Positions 36,111 to 45,116 of a stretch of DNA of 64,000 bases are shown here, in pieces; the stretch's first letter is position 1, and each line of letters opens with the position of its first letter. A model generated the notes under the pieces. That model ran no database searches, was not told where the DNA came from, and was given only the letters and a program-made list of their open reading frames with translations. Location: contig JBATEX010000145.1 of NCBI GenBank assembly GCA_049664225.1, positions 62,001 to 126,000 on the forward strand, in the 5' to 3' direction. Both the position numbers and the translations under genes were made by a program. This stretch comes from JAUVRX01 sp049664225. GTDB taxonomy: Bacteria > Acidobacteriota > Thermoanaerobaculia > Multivoradales > JAHEKO01.

Positions 36111-36578
36111 ATGCCGCTGCAGAAGCTGCGAGAGTTTCTCGACCAGAACAGTGTCAAATACGTCAGTATCAGCCACTCCCCTGCCTACACCGCCCAGGAA
36201 ATCGCCGCATCCGCCCATATCCCAGGGCAGGAGCTTGCCAAGACCGTAATGGTCAAGCTCGACGGCAACATGGCCATGGCCGTGCTGCCGGCCTCATTCA
36301 GGGTGGATCTCGACCACCTGCGTGCTGCCGCCGGCGCTCGTGAGGTCGAATTGGCGACGGAGGAGGAGTTCAAAGGCCTCTTTCCCGGCTGTGAGCCTGG
36401 AGCCATGCCCCCTTTTGGCAACCTTTGGAGCATGCCGGTCTTCGCCTGTGAAAGCTTGGCTGCGGATGAAGAAATCGCCTTCAACGCCGGCTCCCATACG
36501 GAGCTGGTGCGGCTCGCCTTCGCCGATTTCGCGAAACTGGTCGAGCCGAAGGTGACTCGCTTCTCCGCGACTGATTAG
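36111..36578 (+). CDS. YbaK/EbsC-family aminoacyl-tRNA deacylase
   Basis: A 155-residue YbaK/ProX-type editing protein that hydrolyses mischarged Pro- or Cys-tRNA. The conserved lysine is in E-L-A-K-T-V-M-V-K, followed by G-C-E-P-G-A-M-P-P-F-G and N-A-G-S-H. The start at 36111 has the strong AGGAGGAGG site and follows the Usp gene by two bases; longer in-frame starts inside Usp are implausible. Specificity is not clear from sequence. Confidence 0.88.
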   Translation: MPLQKLREFLDQNSVKYVSISHSPAYTAQEIAASAHIPGQELAKTVMVKLDGNMAMAVLPASFRVDLDHLRAAAGAREVELATEEEFKGLFPGCEPGAMPPFGNLWSMPVFACESLAADEEIAFNAGSHTELVRLAFADFAKLVEPKVTRFSATD

Positions 36579-36685
36579 AAGAGCACTTGGCGAGGTCCAA
36601 GGCACTGGCGCCGACGCAGTACTTCGTGGCGCCACCCTAAGGGCCTCGCCCACCAGATCCGGGGCCCGGCTAGAATAGCCGTCCC

Positions 36686-37273
36686 ATGACCAGAACTCCC
36701 AATCCCCTCGCAGAGGTTTCGCGGTTGTTGTCTCGTGCTCATGGGGAAGAGAGTCACGACGCGACTGCGGCTACCTTGGCCACCGCAAATGCCGCCGGTC
36801 GGCCTTCCGCCCGGATCGTCCTCATCAAGGACATCGACGCTGTCGGAGTCACCTTCTACACGAACCTGGGAAGCCGGAAGGCACGAGAGCTGAGAGCCAA
36901 CCCCCACGCCGCTCTGTGCATCTACTGGCCAACCCTCCATAAACAGATCCGCATCGAAGGCGAGGTCGAGAAGGTCACCGAACGGGAAGCCGATGCTTAC
37001 TTCACTTCGAGGCCGCGAGGCAGTCAGATCGGCGCCTGGGCTTCCCGGCAGAGTGAACCGCTGACCTCACGCCGAGAGCTGGTCTCGGGATTCCTCAAGA
37101 CTCAGGCCCGGTTTGCCGGGCAGCCCGTGCTCCGACCTCCCTTCTGGGGAGGTTATCGGCTCGTCGCCAATCGTATCGAGATCTGGCACAACCAGCTGTA
37201 CCGACTTCACGACCGATTCCTGTACGAGCGCCGAGCAGAGGGCGGTTGGACTCAGCAGCGCCTCTACCCCTGA
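36686..37273 (+). CDS. pdxH: Pyridoxamine 5'-phosphate oxidase
   Basis: A 195-residue FMN enzyme that oxidises pyridoxine or pyridoxamine 5'-phosphate to pyridoxal 5'-phosphate with oxygen, completing vitamin B6 synthesis or salvage. Family signatures: R-I-V-L-I-K, F-Y-T-N-L-G-S-R-K, Q-I-R-I-E-G, S-Q-I-G-A-W-A-S-R-Q-S and the C-terminal W-G-G-Y-R-L-V-A-N-R-I-E-I-W with R-L-H-D-R. There is no Shine-Dalgarno site; TAGAAT lies nine bases before the ATG, consistent with a leaderless message, though no -35 is visible. The oxygen dependence indicates at least periodic aerobic life. Confidence 0.93.
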   Translation: MTRTPNPLAEVSRLLSRAHGEESHDATAATLATANAAGRPSARIVLIKDIDAVGVTFYTNLGSRKARELRANPHAALCIYWPTLHKQIRIEGEVEKVTEREADAYFTSRPRGSQIGAWASRQSEPLTSRRELVSGFLKTQARFAGQPVLRPPFWGGYRLVANRIEIWHNQLYRLHDRFLYERRAEGGWTQQRLYP

Positions 37274-37349
37274 TCGATCCTGGCTGCTGATTCACCTTCC
37301 GCTTGTCGGAGGAGACAATCAAATCGCCGCCCGCAATTGCAACCGGCTA

Positions 37350-39587
37350 TCACCGGCCCGCAGCATGAGAGTGAGTGCAATACAGCTCCAGCAGACGGAC
37401 GGCCCTGTCCGCAGTGCGAAAGACCGGTACCCCGCCATCGGACAGCACTCTCTCCATGGTGTCATAGGCAGGACCTGCATCGACGACCGCCACCCAGGGT
37501 TTGCTTGTCTGGCGCCAGAGCTCTACCAACCTGGACGCGATGGAGGTCTGGCTCTCCACGTTCTCGTCGTGGTCGCTCGACTCGGCAAGGGTATTCAGGG
37601 CTCCAGTCAGCGGCACGCACCCGACGACCCCGACGTCGACCCCCGGGTCCCGCAACACGAGCCGTACCGCCTCTTCGAACTGGGCGTCCTGCACTATCGG
37701 CGTCAAATCGAGAGGATTCCGGACGTCCACGACCCCATCGATGCGACTCATGCGGAAGACCTCCGACATGTCCTGGCAGGTCTGTGGAGAGAACCGAGCT
37801 GGCTCTAGGCCCTCGAGGCCATCCCAAAAGGCAACACATTCGTAGCCGGCATTGGAGACCGCGCCGATCCGTCGGGCCCCCACCGATCTGCCTTCAAATC
37901 GCGAGTTCAGCAGCAGCAGGTCCTCGAAATCCTGAAGAGTGTCCACGACCTGGGCTCCGGCCGTGCGCGCCAGGGCCCTGGTAACGCGGTAGCTGCCGGC
38001 CATGGCCGCGGTGTGACTGGCCGCAGCTGCGACCCCTGAGCGACTGCGACCGGCCCGATACAGCACAATCCGCCTGCCGCTGCCCGTTATCCGACGGGCA
38101 GCCGCGAGGAACTTCCTGCCATCGAGGTCTCGGAAGCCCTCGACATACACGCCAAACAAGTCGACTCGATCGTCATCTAGCAGATAGGACAGATAGTCAC
38201 CGAGGGTCAGATCTATCTGATTGCCAATCGAGATCGCGTAGCGCACGCGAAGCTGCTGAAGCTTGCTCATCTTGGAGGCGAGGAAGGCTCCGCTCTGGGC
38301 CAGGAGCGCCACGTTGCCCTCGTCCTGCCCGAGTGACGGCAGCTTGTGGTCCTGCAAGAAGAACGTGTCATACCGCCCCGGCTGGGACCGCACTCCGAGG
38401 CAGTTTCCTCCGTTGACAAGGGGTCCGCGCCACTCGGACGCCCGGCCCACGGCGAGACTTCGTCGAATCGCGTCGCTGATGTGCTCAGAGCCGGTCTTCT
38501 CCTCGAGCCCACCAGGAATCAGGATCAGCGTCTCGGCTCTTCGATACTCGACAGTCTCCTGCACGACTGCGGGCACCTGCTCGGCTGCCACGCTGACGAT
38601 CAGAAGATCCACGCATTGCGGCAGTGAGGCGATGTCTCCGTAGCACTTGCATCCGTCGATGGACTCCCGTCCCGGTTTGACCACCACCACATTCTCAGGA
38701 TCGAACCCCCCCCTGAGCAGATTCCTGAGGATGAGACGCCCCGCGTTGAGCCGCTCGGCCACTCCGATGAGGGCAATCGAACTGGGCCGCAACAGTCGAT
38801 CGAGCTTGTCGAGGGGACGGGCCGGCATCGGCTGTGGCCGATCTACCGAGAGCTTTGCGAGGACATCCAGTGCCACCAGGCGGCCGCTGCGAGCGACAAG
38901 AGGGTTGATCTCGATCTCGTCCAGAAGCCCGGACGTGAGCAGCGGGGCCGCAGCCGCGAATCGGCCCACCACCTCCCCGACGTGCTCCATGGCAATGCGA
39001 GCCGGCCTTCCACGCTGAACCTGCGTCATCAGTTCTGTCACCAGCAGTCCCGAGATCTCCTGGCCGATCTGAGCACGATCTCGAAGCTCGGGTGCGAAGA
39101 TCGCGAGTGCCGCTTCTTCGCGCAGGGCCGCCGTCAACTTCTCGGCATGAATACCGCCGATGCCGAAGGTCACCACAGCGCCGAACTCTCGATCCCAACG
39201 CAAACTCAACAAAGCCTCGCTGCCTGGCTCGGCTTCGTAGGCAACAAACTCCTGAATCAGGATTCCCCGCAGATCGAGACCGCTCATGGAGCGTGTCATC
39301 GCGTCAGCGGCCGCCGCAACCTGCTGGCAGTTCTTCGGTACGACTCGCACACCTCCGACCTCACTCTTGTGGGGCAACTCGACTGCAATTCCTTTCAAGA
39401 CCACTTTGTCCCCGGGTAGCTTGGCCAGGAGCTCCTCACCGATCTCGTCCGGACCGGAGACCACTTCGAAGCAAGGGCAGGGAATACCGAGAATGCGCAG
39501 CAGCTCGAAGCCTTCCGGCTCGAGTAGCTGATGCCGACGCTCATCGACGGCCCGCTCCGCTACAGCTCTTAGAACTTCGAGAGTCAT
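37350..39587 (-). CDS. ADP-forming acyl-CoA ligase, fused subunits in beta-alpha order
   Basis: A 745-residue fusion. Residues about 1-235 are the ATP-grasp (beta) domain (K-G-I-A-V-E-L-P-H-K-S-E-V-G-G-V, E-I-N-P-L-V). Then come the CoA-binding domain (R-P-S-S-I-A-L-I-G-V, about 290-400) and succinyl-CoA-ligase-like domains, with the phosphorylated-His segment in A-A-A-A-S-H-T-A-A-M-A-G-S. It interconverts acyl-CoA plus ADP/phosphate with the free acid plus ATP, as in acetate-forming ACD enzymes. It could harvest ATP from acyl-CoA made by 2-oxoacid:ferredoxin oxidoreductases. The acyl substrate is unknown. Convergent with pdxH. Confidence 0.85.
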   Translation of the reverse strand: MTLEVLRAVAERAVDERRHQLLEPEGFELLRILGIPCPCFEVVSGPDEIGEELLAKLPGDKVVLKGIAVELPHKSEVGGVRVVPKNCQQVAAAADAMTRSMSGLDLRGILIQEFVAYEAEPGSEALLSLRWDREFGAVVTFGIGGIHAEKLTAALREEAALAIFAPELRDRAQIGQEISGLLVTELMTQVQRGRPARIAMEHVGEVVGRFAAAAPLLTSGLLDEIEINPLVARSGRLVALDVLAKLSVDRPQPMPARPLDKLDRLLRPSSIALIGVAERLNAGRLILRNLLRGGFDPENVVVVKPGRESIDGCKCYGDIASLPQCVDLLIVSVAAEQVPAVVQETVEYRRAETLILIPGGLEEKTGSEHISDAIRRSLAVGRASEWRGPLVNGGNCLGVRSQPGRYDTFFLQDHKLPSLGQDEGNVALLAQSGAFLASKMSKLQQLRVRYAISIGNQIDLTLGDYLSYLLDDDRVDLFGVYVEGFRDLDGRKFLAAARRITGSGRRIVLYRAGRSRSGVAAAASHTAAMAGSYRVTRALARTAGAQVVDTLQDFEDLLLLNSRFEGRSVGARRIGAVSNAGYECVAFWDGLEGLEPARFSPQTCQDMSEVFRMSRIDGVVDVRNPLDLTPIVQDAQFEEAVRLVLRDPGVDVGVVGCVPLTGALNTLAESSDHDENVESQTSIASRLVELWRQTSKPWVAVVDAGPAYDTMERVLSDGGVPVFRTADRAVRLLELYCTHSHAAGR

Positions 39588-39959
39588 GATCTGGCAATGG
39601 ATGACAACGACCGAACCGAACCACCTCTAGCGGCAGATTACCAGAGCACAGCCTGGCCTCGACGAACCGTCTCTGCCAGGACGCAGACTTCAGGATCGAC
39701 TGGCGTCGCACCTTTTGGTAGGCTCACAGCGCGACGTCAAACCGGTTCGACCGGCACCTATCTCCCGTACCCAATTCCGAGGAACACAGCCAGCGCGAGC
39801 AGCATTTGTTTACCAGAAGGCTCCTCTTTTGACCCGAGATCTGTTTCCCAGGTCAACAGAGGAAGGAAGGCTCGGGCCCACAAAGGTCAGAGGGTAGTTC
39901 GCCAGCGCGATTCAGTATCCGAACAGTACTGCGGGACGGCACAATTCTGGAGGAGCAAC
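39588..39959. other. 372-base gap between the acyl-CoA ligase and the cold-shock gene
   Basis: No coding potential beyond short shadows. It separates divergent genes and probably holds both promoters plus a long 5' leader of the cold-shock mRNA, as is common for csp genes. I find no clear -35/-10 pair and no conserved cold-box motif. Confidence 0.4.
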
Positions 39960-40172
39960 GTGACGATCTATGGAAAAGTGAAATGGTTCAACGACGCCAA
40001 GGGTTTCGGCTTCATCACACCCGAAGACGGGCAGAATGACTGCTTCGTGCACCATACTGCTATCAACTCCGAGGGTTTTCGGACGCTCGTCGAAGGCGAG
40101 AGGGTTCAGTTCGAGATCATTGCAGGAGACAAGGGACCGGCGGCTCGAAACGTGATCCGGCTCGGTGACTGA
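39960..40172 (+). CDS. cspA: Cold-shock domain protein
   Basis: A 70-residue CspA-type RNA chaperone: K-V-K-W-F-N-D-A-K-G-F-G-F-I-T (RNP1) and D-C-F-V-H-H (RNP2), with the usual five-strand beta-barrel length. It melts RNA structure, often at low temperature or during general growth. The GTG start is supported by GGAGGAG with a 5-base gap; upstream in-frame extension has no family resemblance. A strong terminator follows. Confidence 0.93.
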   Translation: MTIYGKVKWFNDAKGFGFITPEDGQNDCFVHHTAINSEGFRTLVEGERVQFEIIAGDKGPAARNVIRLGD

Positions 40173-40199
40173 GTCCCGGAGCCAAGAGAACCTCAGATC

Positions 40200-40238
40200 A
40201 GGGCCACCTCGTGATTCGGGGTGGCCCTTGACCTTTTT
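40200..40238 (+). terminator. Rho-independent terminator after the cold-shock gene
   Basis: A 9-bp stem AGGGCCACC / GGTGGCCCT with an 11-base loop, then TGACC and five T residues, 27 bases after the stop. The next gene begins at 40272, so this element isolates the two. Confidence 0.85.
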
Positions 40239-40271
40239 GCCGAGCCTGCCGTCAGGGATCAGAATACCCAT

Positions 40272-41363
40272 ATGACCCCGGCACCGATCGCTTACTTCGT
40301 CTCTTCGCATGGTTTCGGGCACGCTGCCCGTTCCGCTGCTGTCATGGAGTCCATCCATGACCGGAGTCAAGAGACCCAACTGTCTATTTTCACAGGTGTC
40401 CCCAGATGGTTCTTCGAGGATTCGATGACCGCTCCGTTCGACTACGTGAAGTGCCATACCGACGTAGGTCTTGTGCAGGCCACCCCAATGGACGAGGATC
40501 TTCCGGCTACCCTCGGTGAGCTATCGAATTTCCTGCCGCTGCGAGAGGAGTCAGTCGAGCGAGCTGCAAAAGACGTTCGAAGCTTCGGATGTCGCCTCGT
40601 CGCGAGCGACATCTCACCGCTCGGTATCGCGGTGGCCGCCAAGCTCGGCCTTCCCTGCGCCCTGATCGAGAACTTCACCTGGGACTGGATCTATCGCGCC
40701 TACCTCGAAGACGAGCCGCGACTTGCCTTCTTCATCGACGAGCTGCACCGGCTCTATTCGTCGGTACCCTTGAGGATTCAGGCCCAACCCTATTGCGAAC
40801 CGGTGACGGGGGCGGCCGAGGTCTCTCCCATCAGCCGATCAGTACGCCAGTCGGCCCAAGAGATTCGCACAAAGTTGCAGCTGCCTGGTGACTCATCCTT
40901 CGTACTGATGACCATGGGAGGGTTCCAAGTCAGTTACCGATTCCTCGAGCGCCTCTATCGATATCCAGAGGTCACGTTCGTCATTCCCGGAGCGGCTGAC
41001 CGTATCCACAGGGAGCGTAATCTGATCCGCCTGCCCCACCGAACCACGTTTCAGCACGCCGATCTCGTGGCCGCAGCCGACATGGTGGTGGGCAAGCTCG
41101 GATACAGCACCTTGGCGGAAGTCATCCAGGCAGAGACTCCCTACCTCTTCATTCAACGACCCCGTTTCCCCGAATCTCCGGCCCTGGCCAGCTATGCCAG
41201 GCGGCGGCTGGTCTGTGCGGAAATCACCGAACCCGAGCTCGAGGCAGCCGAGTGGCCAGGCCTATTGCCTGAGTTGAAACGCAATCGTCGAGCACCCACC
41301 ATAGAGCAGCAAGGCTCCCAACAGGCGGCCGGCTTGCTGCTGGATCTGCTCGACAGCCGATAA
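40272..41363 (+). CDS. MurG-like glycosyltransferase (arabinokinase-type N-domain family)
   Basis: A 363-residue GT-B fold protein. The N-terminus Y-F-V-S-S-H-G-F-G-H-A-A-R resembles the G-H-x-x-R loop of MurG and of the glycosyltransferase-like domain in plant arabinokinase relatives. The C-terminal half has A-D-M-V-V-G-K-L-G-Y-S-T-L-A-E, the donor-binding motif of this group. The ATG at 40272 begins the homology; no good ribosome-binding site is visible. The acceptor and sugar donor are unknown. It converges with the repeat-protein gene at 41372, eight bases from its stop. Confidence 0.7.
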   Translation: MTPAPIAYFVSSHGFGHAARSAAVMESIHDRSQETQLSIFTGVPRWFFEDSMTAPFDYVKCHTDVGLVQATPMDEDLPATLGELSNFLPLREESVERAAKDVRSFGCRLVASDISPLGIAVAAKLGLPCALIENFTWDWIYRAYLEDEPRLAFFIDELHRLYSSVPLRIQAQPYCEPVTGAAEVSPISRSVRQSAQEIRTKLQLPGDSSFVLMTMGGFQVSYRFLERLYRYPEVTFVIPGAADRIHRERNLIRLPHRTTFQHADLVAAADMVVGKLGYSTLAEVIQAETPYLFIQRPRFPESPALASYARRRLVCAEITEPELEAAEWPGLLPELKRNRRAPTIEQQGSQQAAGLLLDLLDSR

Positions 41364-41371
41364 GGAACCTG

Positions 41372-43603
41372 CTATCCGCCACCACCCATGCCGCTGCCGA
41401 CAAGCTCCACTGTGCTGTCGCCAGCGTAGGCATTGCTCTTCACTTCCAATGTAGCCCGCCGCGGTCCGGCAGAGGAGGGCACGAAGCGCACGCCTACCGT
41501 GCAGTCGCTACCGGCGAGAATTGTCGGGACAGCCTGACAGGTCGCCGGCACGATCTGGAAATCGTCACTCCCCGGACCGTTCAGATCGAAGCCACTGAAC
41601 TCCAGACCTCCGGTTCCCTCATTCCTGATCGTCACCGTGAAGATCATCGACCGCTGGCCTACCGGTTGCGGTCCGAAATCGATCTCTCGGGGGCCAACCC
41701 TGATCTGTGGAGTCGGCGGAGGCAGTCCTGTCCCTGCCAGCGGCACTCGACGCGGTCCCGTCAAACCGTCGTGCTCGAGCTCGAGCGTACCCGTCAAACG
41801 ACCCTCGGTGCCGGGGATGAAGCGGAGGCTCAGGGTACAGGTCGCCCCGGGCGGCACCTCTGCTTCCGGCAGACAGGAGCCTCCCAGCAGCCGAAAGTCG
41901 CTCGCCACCTCGGTCACCACCCTGGCGCCGCGGATCCCCAAACTGGCTGTCCCCGGATTCGAAGCCGTCAAGTGGACGTCCTTGGAGGTGGTTCGGCGGA
42001 CGTTGCCGAACTCCACCATCTCCAGATTCAGGGTCAGCCGCGAGGCGGCGCCGGATCCCCTGAGCAGGGCTCGTTCGACGTTGCGTAGCTCCGGCGCTCC
42101 AAACACCACCTCTGCCTGATGCCCGCCCTCACGACGGGGCCGGAATTCGATCTCCAGCGCACATCGATCTCCCTGCCGCAAGATCTTCTGCGAACAGCCG
42201 TCACCCTGTTTACTGAAAGCCGCCGCATCCTGGCCCTCGATAACAACAACCTCGAGCTCGGCCGATGCCGTACCTTCGTTGGTGACGACTATCTTCTGAC
42301 GACTGGTCTCCTCACCGACAAGTACGGAGCCAAATTCCAATTCCTCGCTCTCCAAGGCCAGCCGAGGTGCTACACCCCTACCCGTAAGCTCCACCTGCAG
42401 GGTACCCGCCTCCTGGCCGATCGCCAAAGTCGAGGCAGACAGGCCCTCGTCGACGACCTGGAAGCTCACCTCGATCTTGCAGGCCTCTCCCGGTGCAATG
42501 GCCCGACCGCTGCAGGTCTGACGAACGATCGAGAACGCCCTCGAATCCTCGAGCAGCCTGATCGACAACCCCGAGACCGCAGTATCATGCCGATTCGTCA
42601 CCTCGACCGAGAGTGTCTCGGCAGCGCTGCCCACCAGCCGATCGCCGAAGTCCAGGGACTCGCGACTCAAGGCCAGTGCCGGGCCGATCCACTCTCCTTT
42701 GCCTTCGAGGCGAACTACAGGTGCGGCGCCGAGTGAATCGCTCTTGAAAGACACCTCGGCCGAGCGTCGCCCTGCAGCTCGCGGCGAGAAGACCACACGA
42801 AAGCTGCATTCTTCTCCCGGCTGGAGCGTCACCGAAGTGCAGCCGTCCCGTTGCCGCCGAAAATCGCCTCTCGAGGCACCCTGCAAGTCGACAGCTCCGA
42901 TGGCCAAGGGAGCGGTGCCTCCGTTGGAAACCGTGACCGTCGAGGCGGAGCTCGTCGAGCCGACATCGCCGCTGCCAAAAGTGATCTCTTCGGTGCTCAC
43001 CTGCAGCATTGGCGCGATTCCGATTCCTCCCAGTGCCACACTGACGGGTGCCTGTCGGAAGTCCCCCTGCAACTCGACTACGGCCTCCCTGGAGCCCACA
43101 GCGCTCGGCGTCAGCCTGAGCTCGACCTTGCAGCTTGCCAAGGCCGCCAGTTGACGTGCGCTGCAGTCCTCTGACACCACCTCGAACTCCCCAGCCGATG
43201 GCCCTCGGACAAGCAGTTCCGATACCGGCATGGGGCGCTCACCTTCGTTGGTGATGGAGAGAACCTGGATTTCGCTGGAAGATCCGACTCTCTGCTGTCC
43301 CATACTCATGGGTTCGGGGTGGAAGACTGCCTTCGGTGGCGCAGGCCAGAAGAGAAGATAGGCGATCGCTCCGAGGAGAAGCAGGAGGATCAGGGCCACC
43401 ACGATCTTGCGCCGGAGCGCCCTGCGATCCTGGACGGTTCTGCGGCGACGAGGCGGCGGTTCGGCTTCCCGCGCCGCGACATGTTCTTCCTCGGTGAGGC
43501 CCAGACCGGGGGGTGGACGCTCGTCGCCGCGAAGGGGAAGATCCCACATCTCCCGAGGTTGGCGCCCTCCAGAGCTCTCGCCAGGTGGTCTGTCGTCGGT
43601 CAT
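41372..43603 (-). CDS. Membrane-anchored protein with six choice-of-anchor-D / ASH-like repeats
   Basis: A 743-residue protein. Residues 1-68 are hydrophilic and basic (cytoplasmic), residues about 69-88 a single membrane span, and the rest six tandem beta-sandwich repeats of about 105 residues, each opening with a L-x-F-G or similar strand and containing a G-x-x-x-x-x-x-V-x-N-x-G-T pattern. Each repeat carries a conserved cysteine pair about 15-20 residues apart (for example C-T-S-V-T-L-Q-P-G-E-E-C), likely disulfides outside the cytoplasm. The C-terminus ends M-G-G-G-G. Such repeats occur in surface or adhesion proteins and in eukaryotic ASPM/Hydin. Function unknown. Confidence 0.75.
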   Translation of the reverse strand: MTDDRPPGESSGGRQPREMWDLPLRGDERPPPGLGLTEEEHVAAREAEPPPRRRRTVQDRRALRRKIVVALILLLLLGAIAYLLFWPAPPKAVFHPEPMSMGQQRVGSSSEIQVLSITNEGERPMPVSELLVRGPSAGEFEVVSEDCSARQLAALASCKVELRLTPSAVGSREAVVELQGDFRQAPVSVALGGIGIAPMLQVSTEEITFGSGDVGSTSSASTVTVSNGGTAPLAIGAVDLQGASRGDFRRQRDGCTSVTLQPGEECSFRVVFSPRAAGRRSAEVSFKSDSLGAAPVVRLEGKGEWIGPALALSRESLDFGDRLVGSAAETLSVEVTNRHDTAVSGLSIRLLEDSRAFSIVRQTCSGRAIAPGEACKIEVSFQVVDEGLSASTLAIGQEAGTLQVELTGRGVAPRLALESEELEFGSVLVGEETSRQKIVVTNEGTASAELEVVVIEGQDAAAFSKQGDGCSQKILRQGDRCALEIEFRPRREGGHQAEVVFGAPELRNVERALLRGSGAASRLTLNLEMVEFGNVRRTTSKDVHLTASNPGTASLGIRGARVVTEVASDFRLLGGSCLPEAEVPPGATCTLSLRFIPGTEGRLTGTLELEHDGLTGPRRVPLAGTGLPPPTPQIRVGPREIDFGPQPVGQRSMIFTVTIRNEGTGGLEFSGFDLNGPGSDDFQIVPATCQAVPTILAGSDCTVGVRFVPSSAGPRRATLEVKSNAYAGDSTVELVGSGMGGGG

Positions 43604-43679
43604 GGAAGTGTGAACCCTGTCCTGCCTACGATTCTACCGACTCGTTCCCTGCGATTCGTTCGCGCCACAGCACCACTAC

Positions 43680-45068
43680 CTAGTGAACCAGGTGCCAGTC
43701 TGTTTGACGGCCAGCCAGGTACTGCACCTTCTGTCCGTCGAACAATGCGCTTTGCTCGAGTTTGATCTGTACCCACTGCCCGCCCCACGCAGAGAGCTGA
43801 ACCATGTTGTTGCCCTCGATCGCGTAGGCCGTATCAGCGTGCAACTTCCAATCGCCCCTGACGGGAGTATCTCCCTGGTTGTCCCACATACCGATCGTCG
43901 GACCCGGCGCATGGCCAAAGAAGCCGATCGGATGGCTGTAGACGCTGACCGCGATTCCGGCCTGCTCGGCTGCGGTTCGGGCAGCTGCCAGGGTCTCGTT
44001 ACCCGTACGACCCTCCTGAAACTCGTCTGTCAGCAGATCCTGCCAGCGATTACCAGCCTCCAGGGCTCGTCGCAACTCGTCCGGCGCTTCCTCCTCGCCC
44101 TGGCGCAGTACGTACCCCATCTCCTGGGTGTCGGTGCACAGTCGTAGATAGCAGACACCCACATCCGTGTGCAGAATGTCGCCGCGCTGAATCACCACAT
44201 CGGTGTCGCCGCAGAAGGGCGAGCCTTCCTCGCATTCCGTTCCCAGGCGCTGAATGTCAACATCGGGCATGAACCAGGCTGGCAGGTCCAGATCGGCGAA
44301 CCGCTGTCGGATATACCAGGCAACATCCTCCGTGGTCGTCACCCCGGGGGTGATGACGCGGTTCGAAAAGGCCTCCGAAATGACGCCGCGGGCAAGGGCA
44401 ACGATATGGGGATAGCTCTCCTGCTCGACAGAAGACCGGGTTTCGAGCCAACGGATCGCCAGAGCCTCGGCACTGACCAGTCTCTCGGCAAGGTCTCTAC
44501 CCAGGGACTCCTCCAGTCGGTCCCGAAGTGATGCTGTCAGCCCATCGGCCACCGGCCAGTGCCGACTCACGTTGATACCGATTCGCTGAGGATCGCGTTC
44601 TGCGATGACCTCGGCCAGCCGCACCCACTGCTCTTCGAGATCACCGCCCTCCCAGACCGCGTCGTAGAGCTCCCCGAGCGGATAACGACTGACGGTCAAG
44701 CGCTCGATCCCCTCCTCGTCACCACGATCATGAAACACCAGCATGGTCGTGCGCCGCGCCGCGAAGACCGGCTCCGGTACGAGAGTGAGGTAGACGGGAT
44801 CTTCGGCGTACTCCCGGTTGATCACCAGCCACATGTCCAGCCCGACCTCTCTCATGAGACGAGGTAGGAGATCCACAAGGCGCTCCTCGAGAGCCCGATT
44901 GACCGGCTCGGGCCGCTGCCGCTGGCTCAGCACCGCACCGGGTCCATCGACCCTTCTGCCCTGCTCCACGACTTCCCCAGCGCGGGCCATGTTGGGTACG
45001 ACCATGCCCATCGCCATGGCACTCATGGCGCACCCGACTACCACTCTTCGGCAATCCCTGATCTTCAT
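43680..45068 (-). CDS. Exported M24 family metallopeptidase (Xaa-Pro aminopeptidase-like)
   Basis: A 462-residue peptidase with a signal peptide (K-I-R-D-C-R-R-V-V-V-G-C-A-M-S-A-M-A-M-G, cleavage near A-R-A). The creatinase/aminopeptidase fold keeps the metal ligands: Asp in H-T-D-V-G and C-T-D-T-Q, His in S-H-P-I-G-F-F-G-H, Glu in A-I-E-G-N-N and K-L-E-Q-S-A. GGAGGAG precedes the ATG. It probably trims proline-containing peptides in the periplasm. The exported RidA gene lies 48 bases upstream in the same direction. Confidence 0.85.
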   Translation of the reverse strand: MKIRDCRRVVVGCAMSAMAMGMVVPNMARAGEVVEQGRRVDGPGAVLSQRQRPEPVNRALEERLVDLLPRLMREVGLDMWLVINREYAEDPVYLTLVPEPVFAARRTTMLVFHDRGDEEGIERLTVSRYPLGELYDAVWEGGDLEEQWVRLAEVIAERDPQRIGINVSRHWPVADGLTASLRDRLEESLGRDLAERLVSAEALAIRWLETRSSVEQESYPHIVALARGVISEAFSNRVITPGVTTTEDVAWYIRQRFADLDLPAWFMPDVDIQRLGTECEEGSPFCGDTDVVIQRGDILHTDVGVCYLRLCTDTQEMGYVLRQGEEEAPDELRRALEAGNRWQDLLTDEFQEGRTGNETLAAARTAAEQAGIAVSVYSHPIGFFGHAPGPTIGMWDNQGDTPVRGDWKLHADTAYAIEGNNMVQLSAWGGQWVQIKLEQSALFDGQKVQYLAGRQTDWHLVH

Positions 45069-45116
45069 GGAATCTCTCCTCCCTCCAATGCCTGGCCCAG
45101 CCGTTCTTTCCAAACC

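Noticed and set aside
36671..36676. TAGAAT before pdxH as proof of a leaderless promoter
   Set aside because: Good -10 but no -35; noted in the gene entry only.
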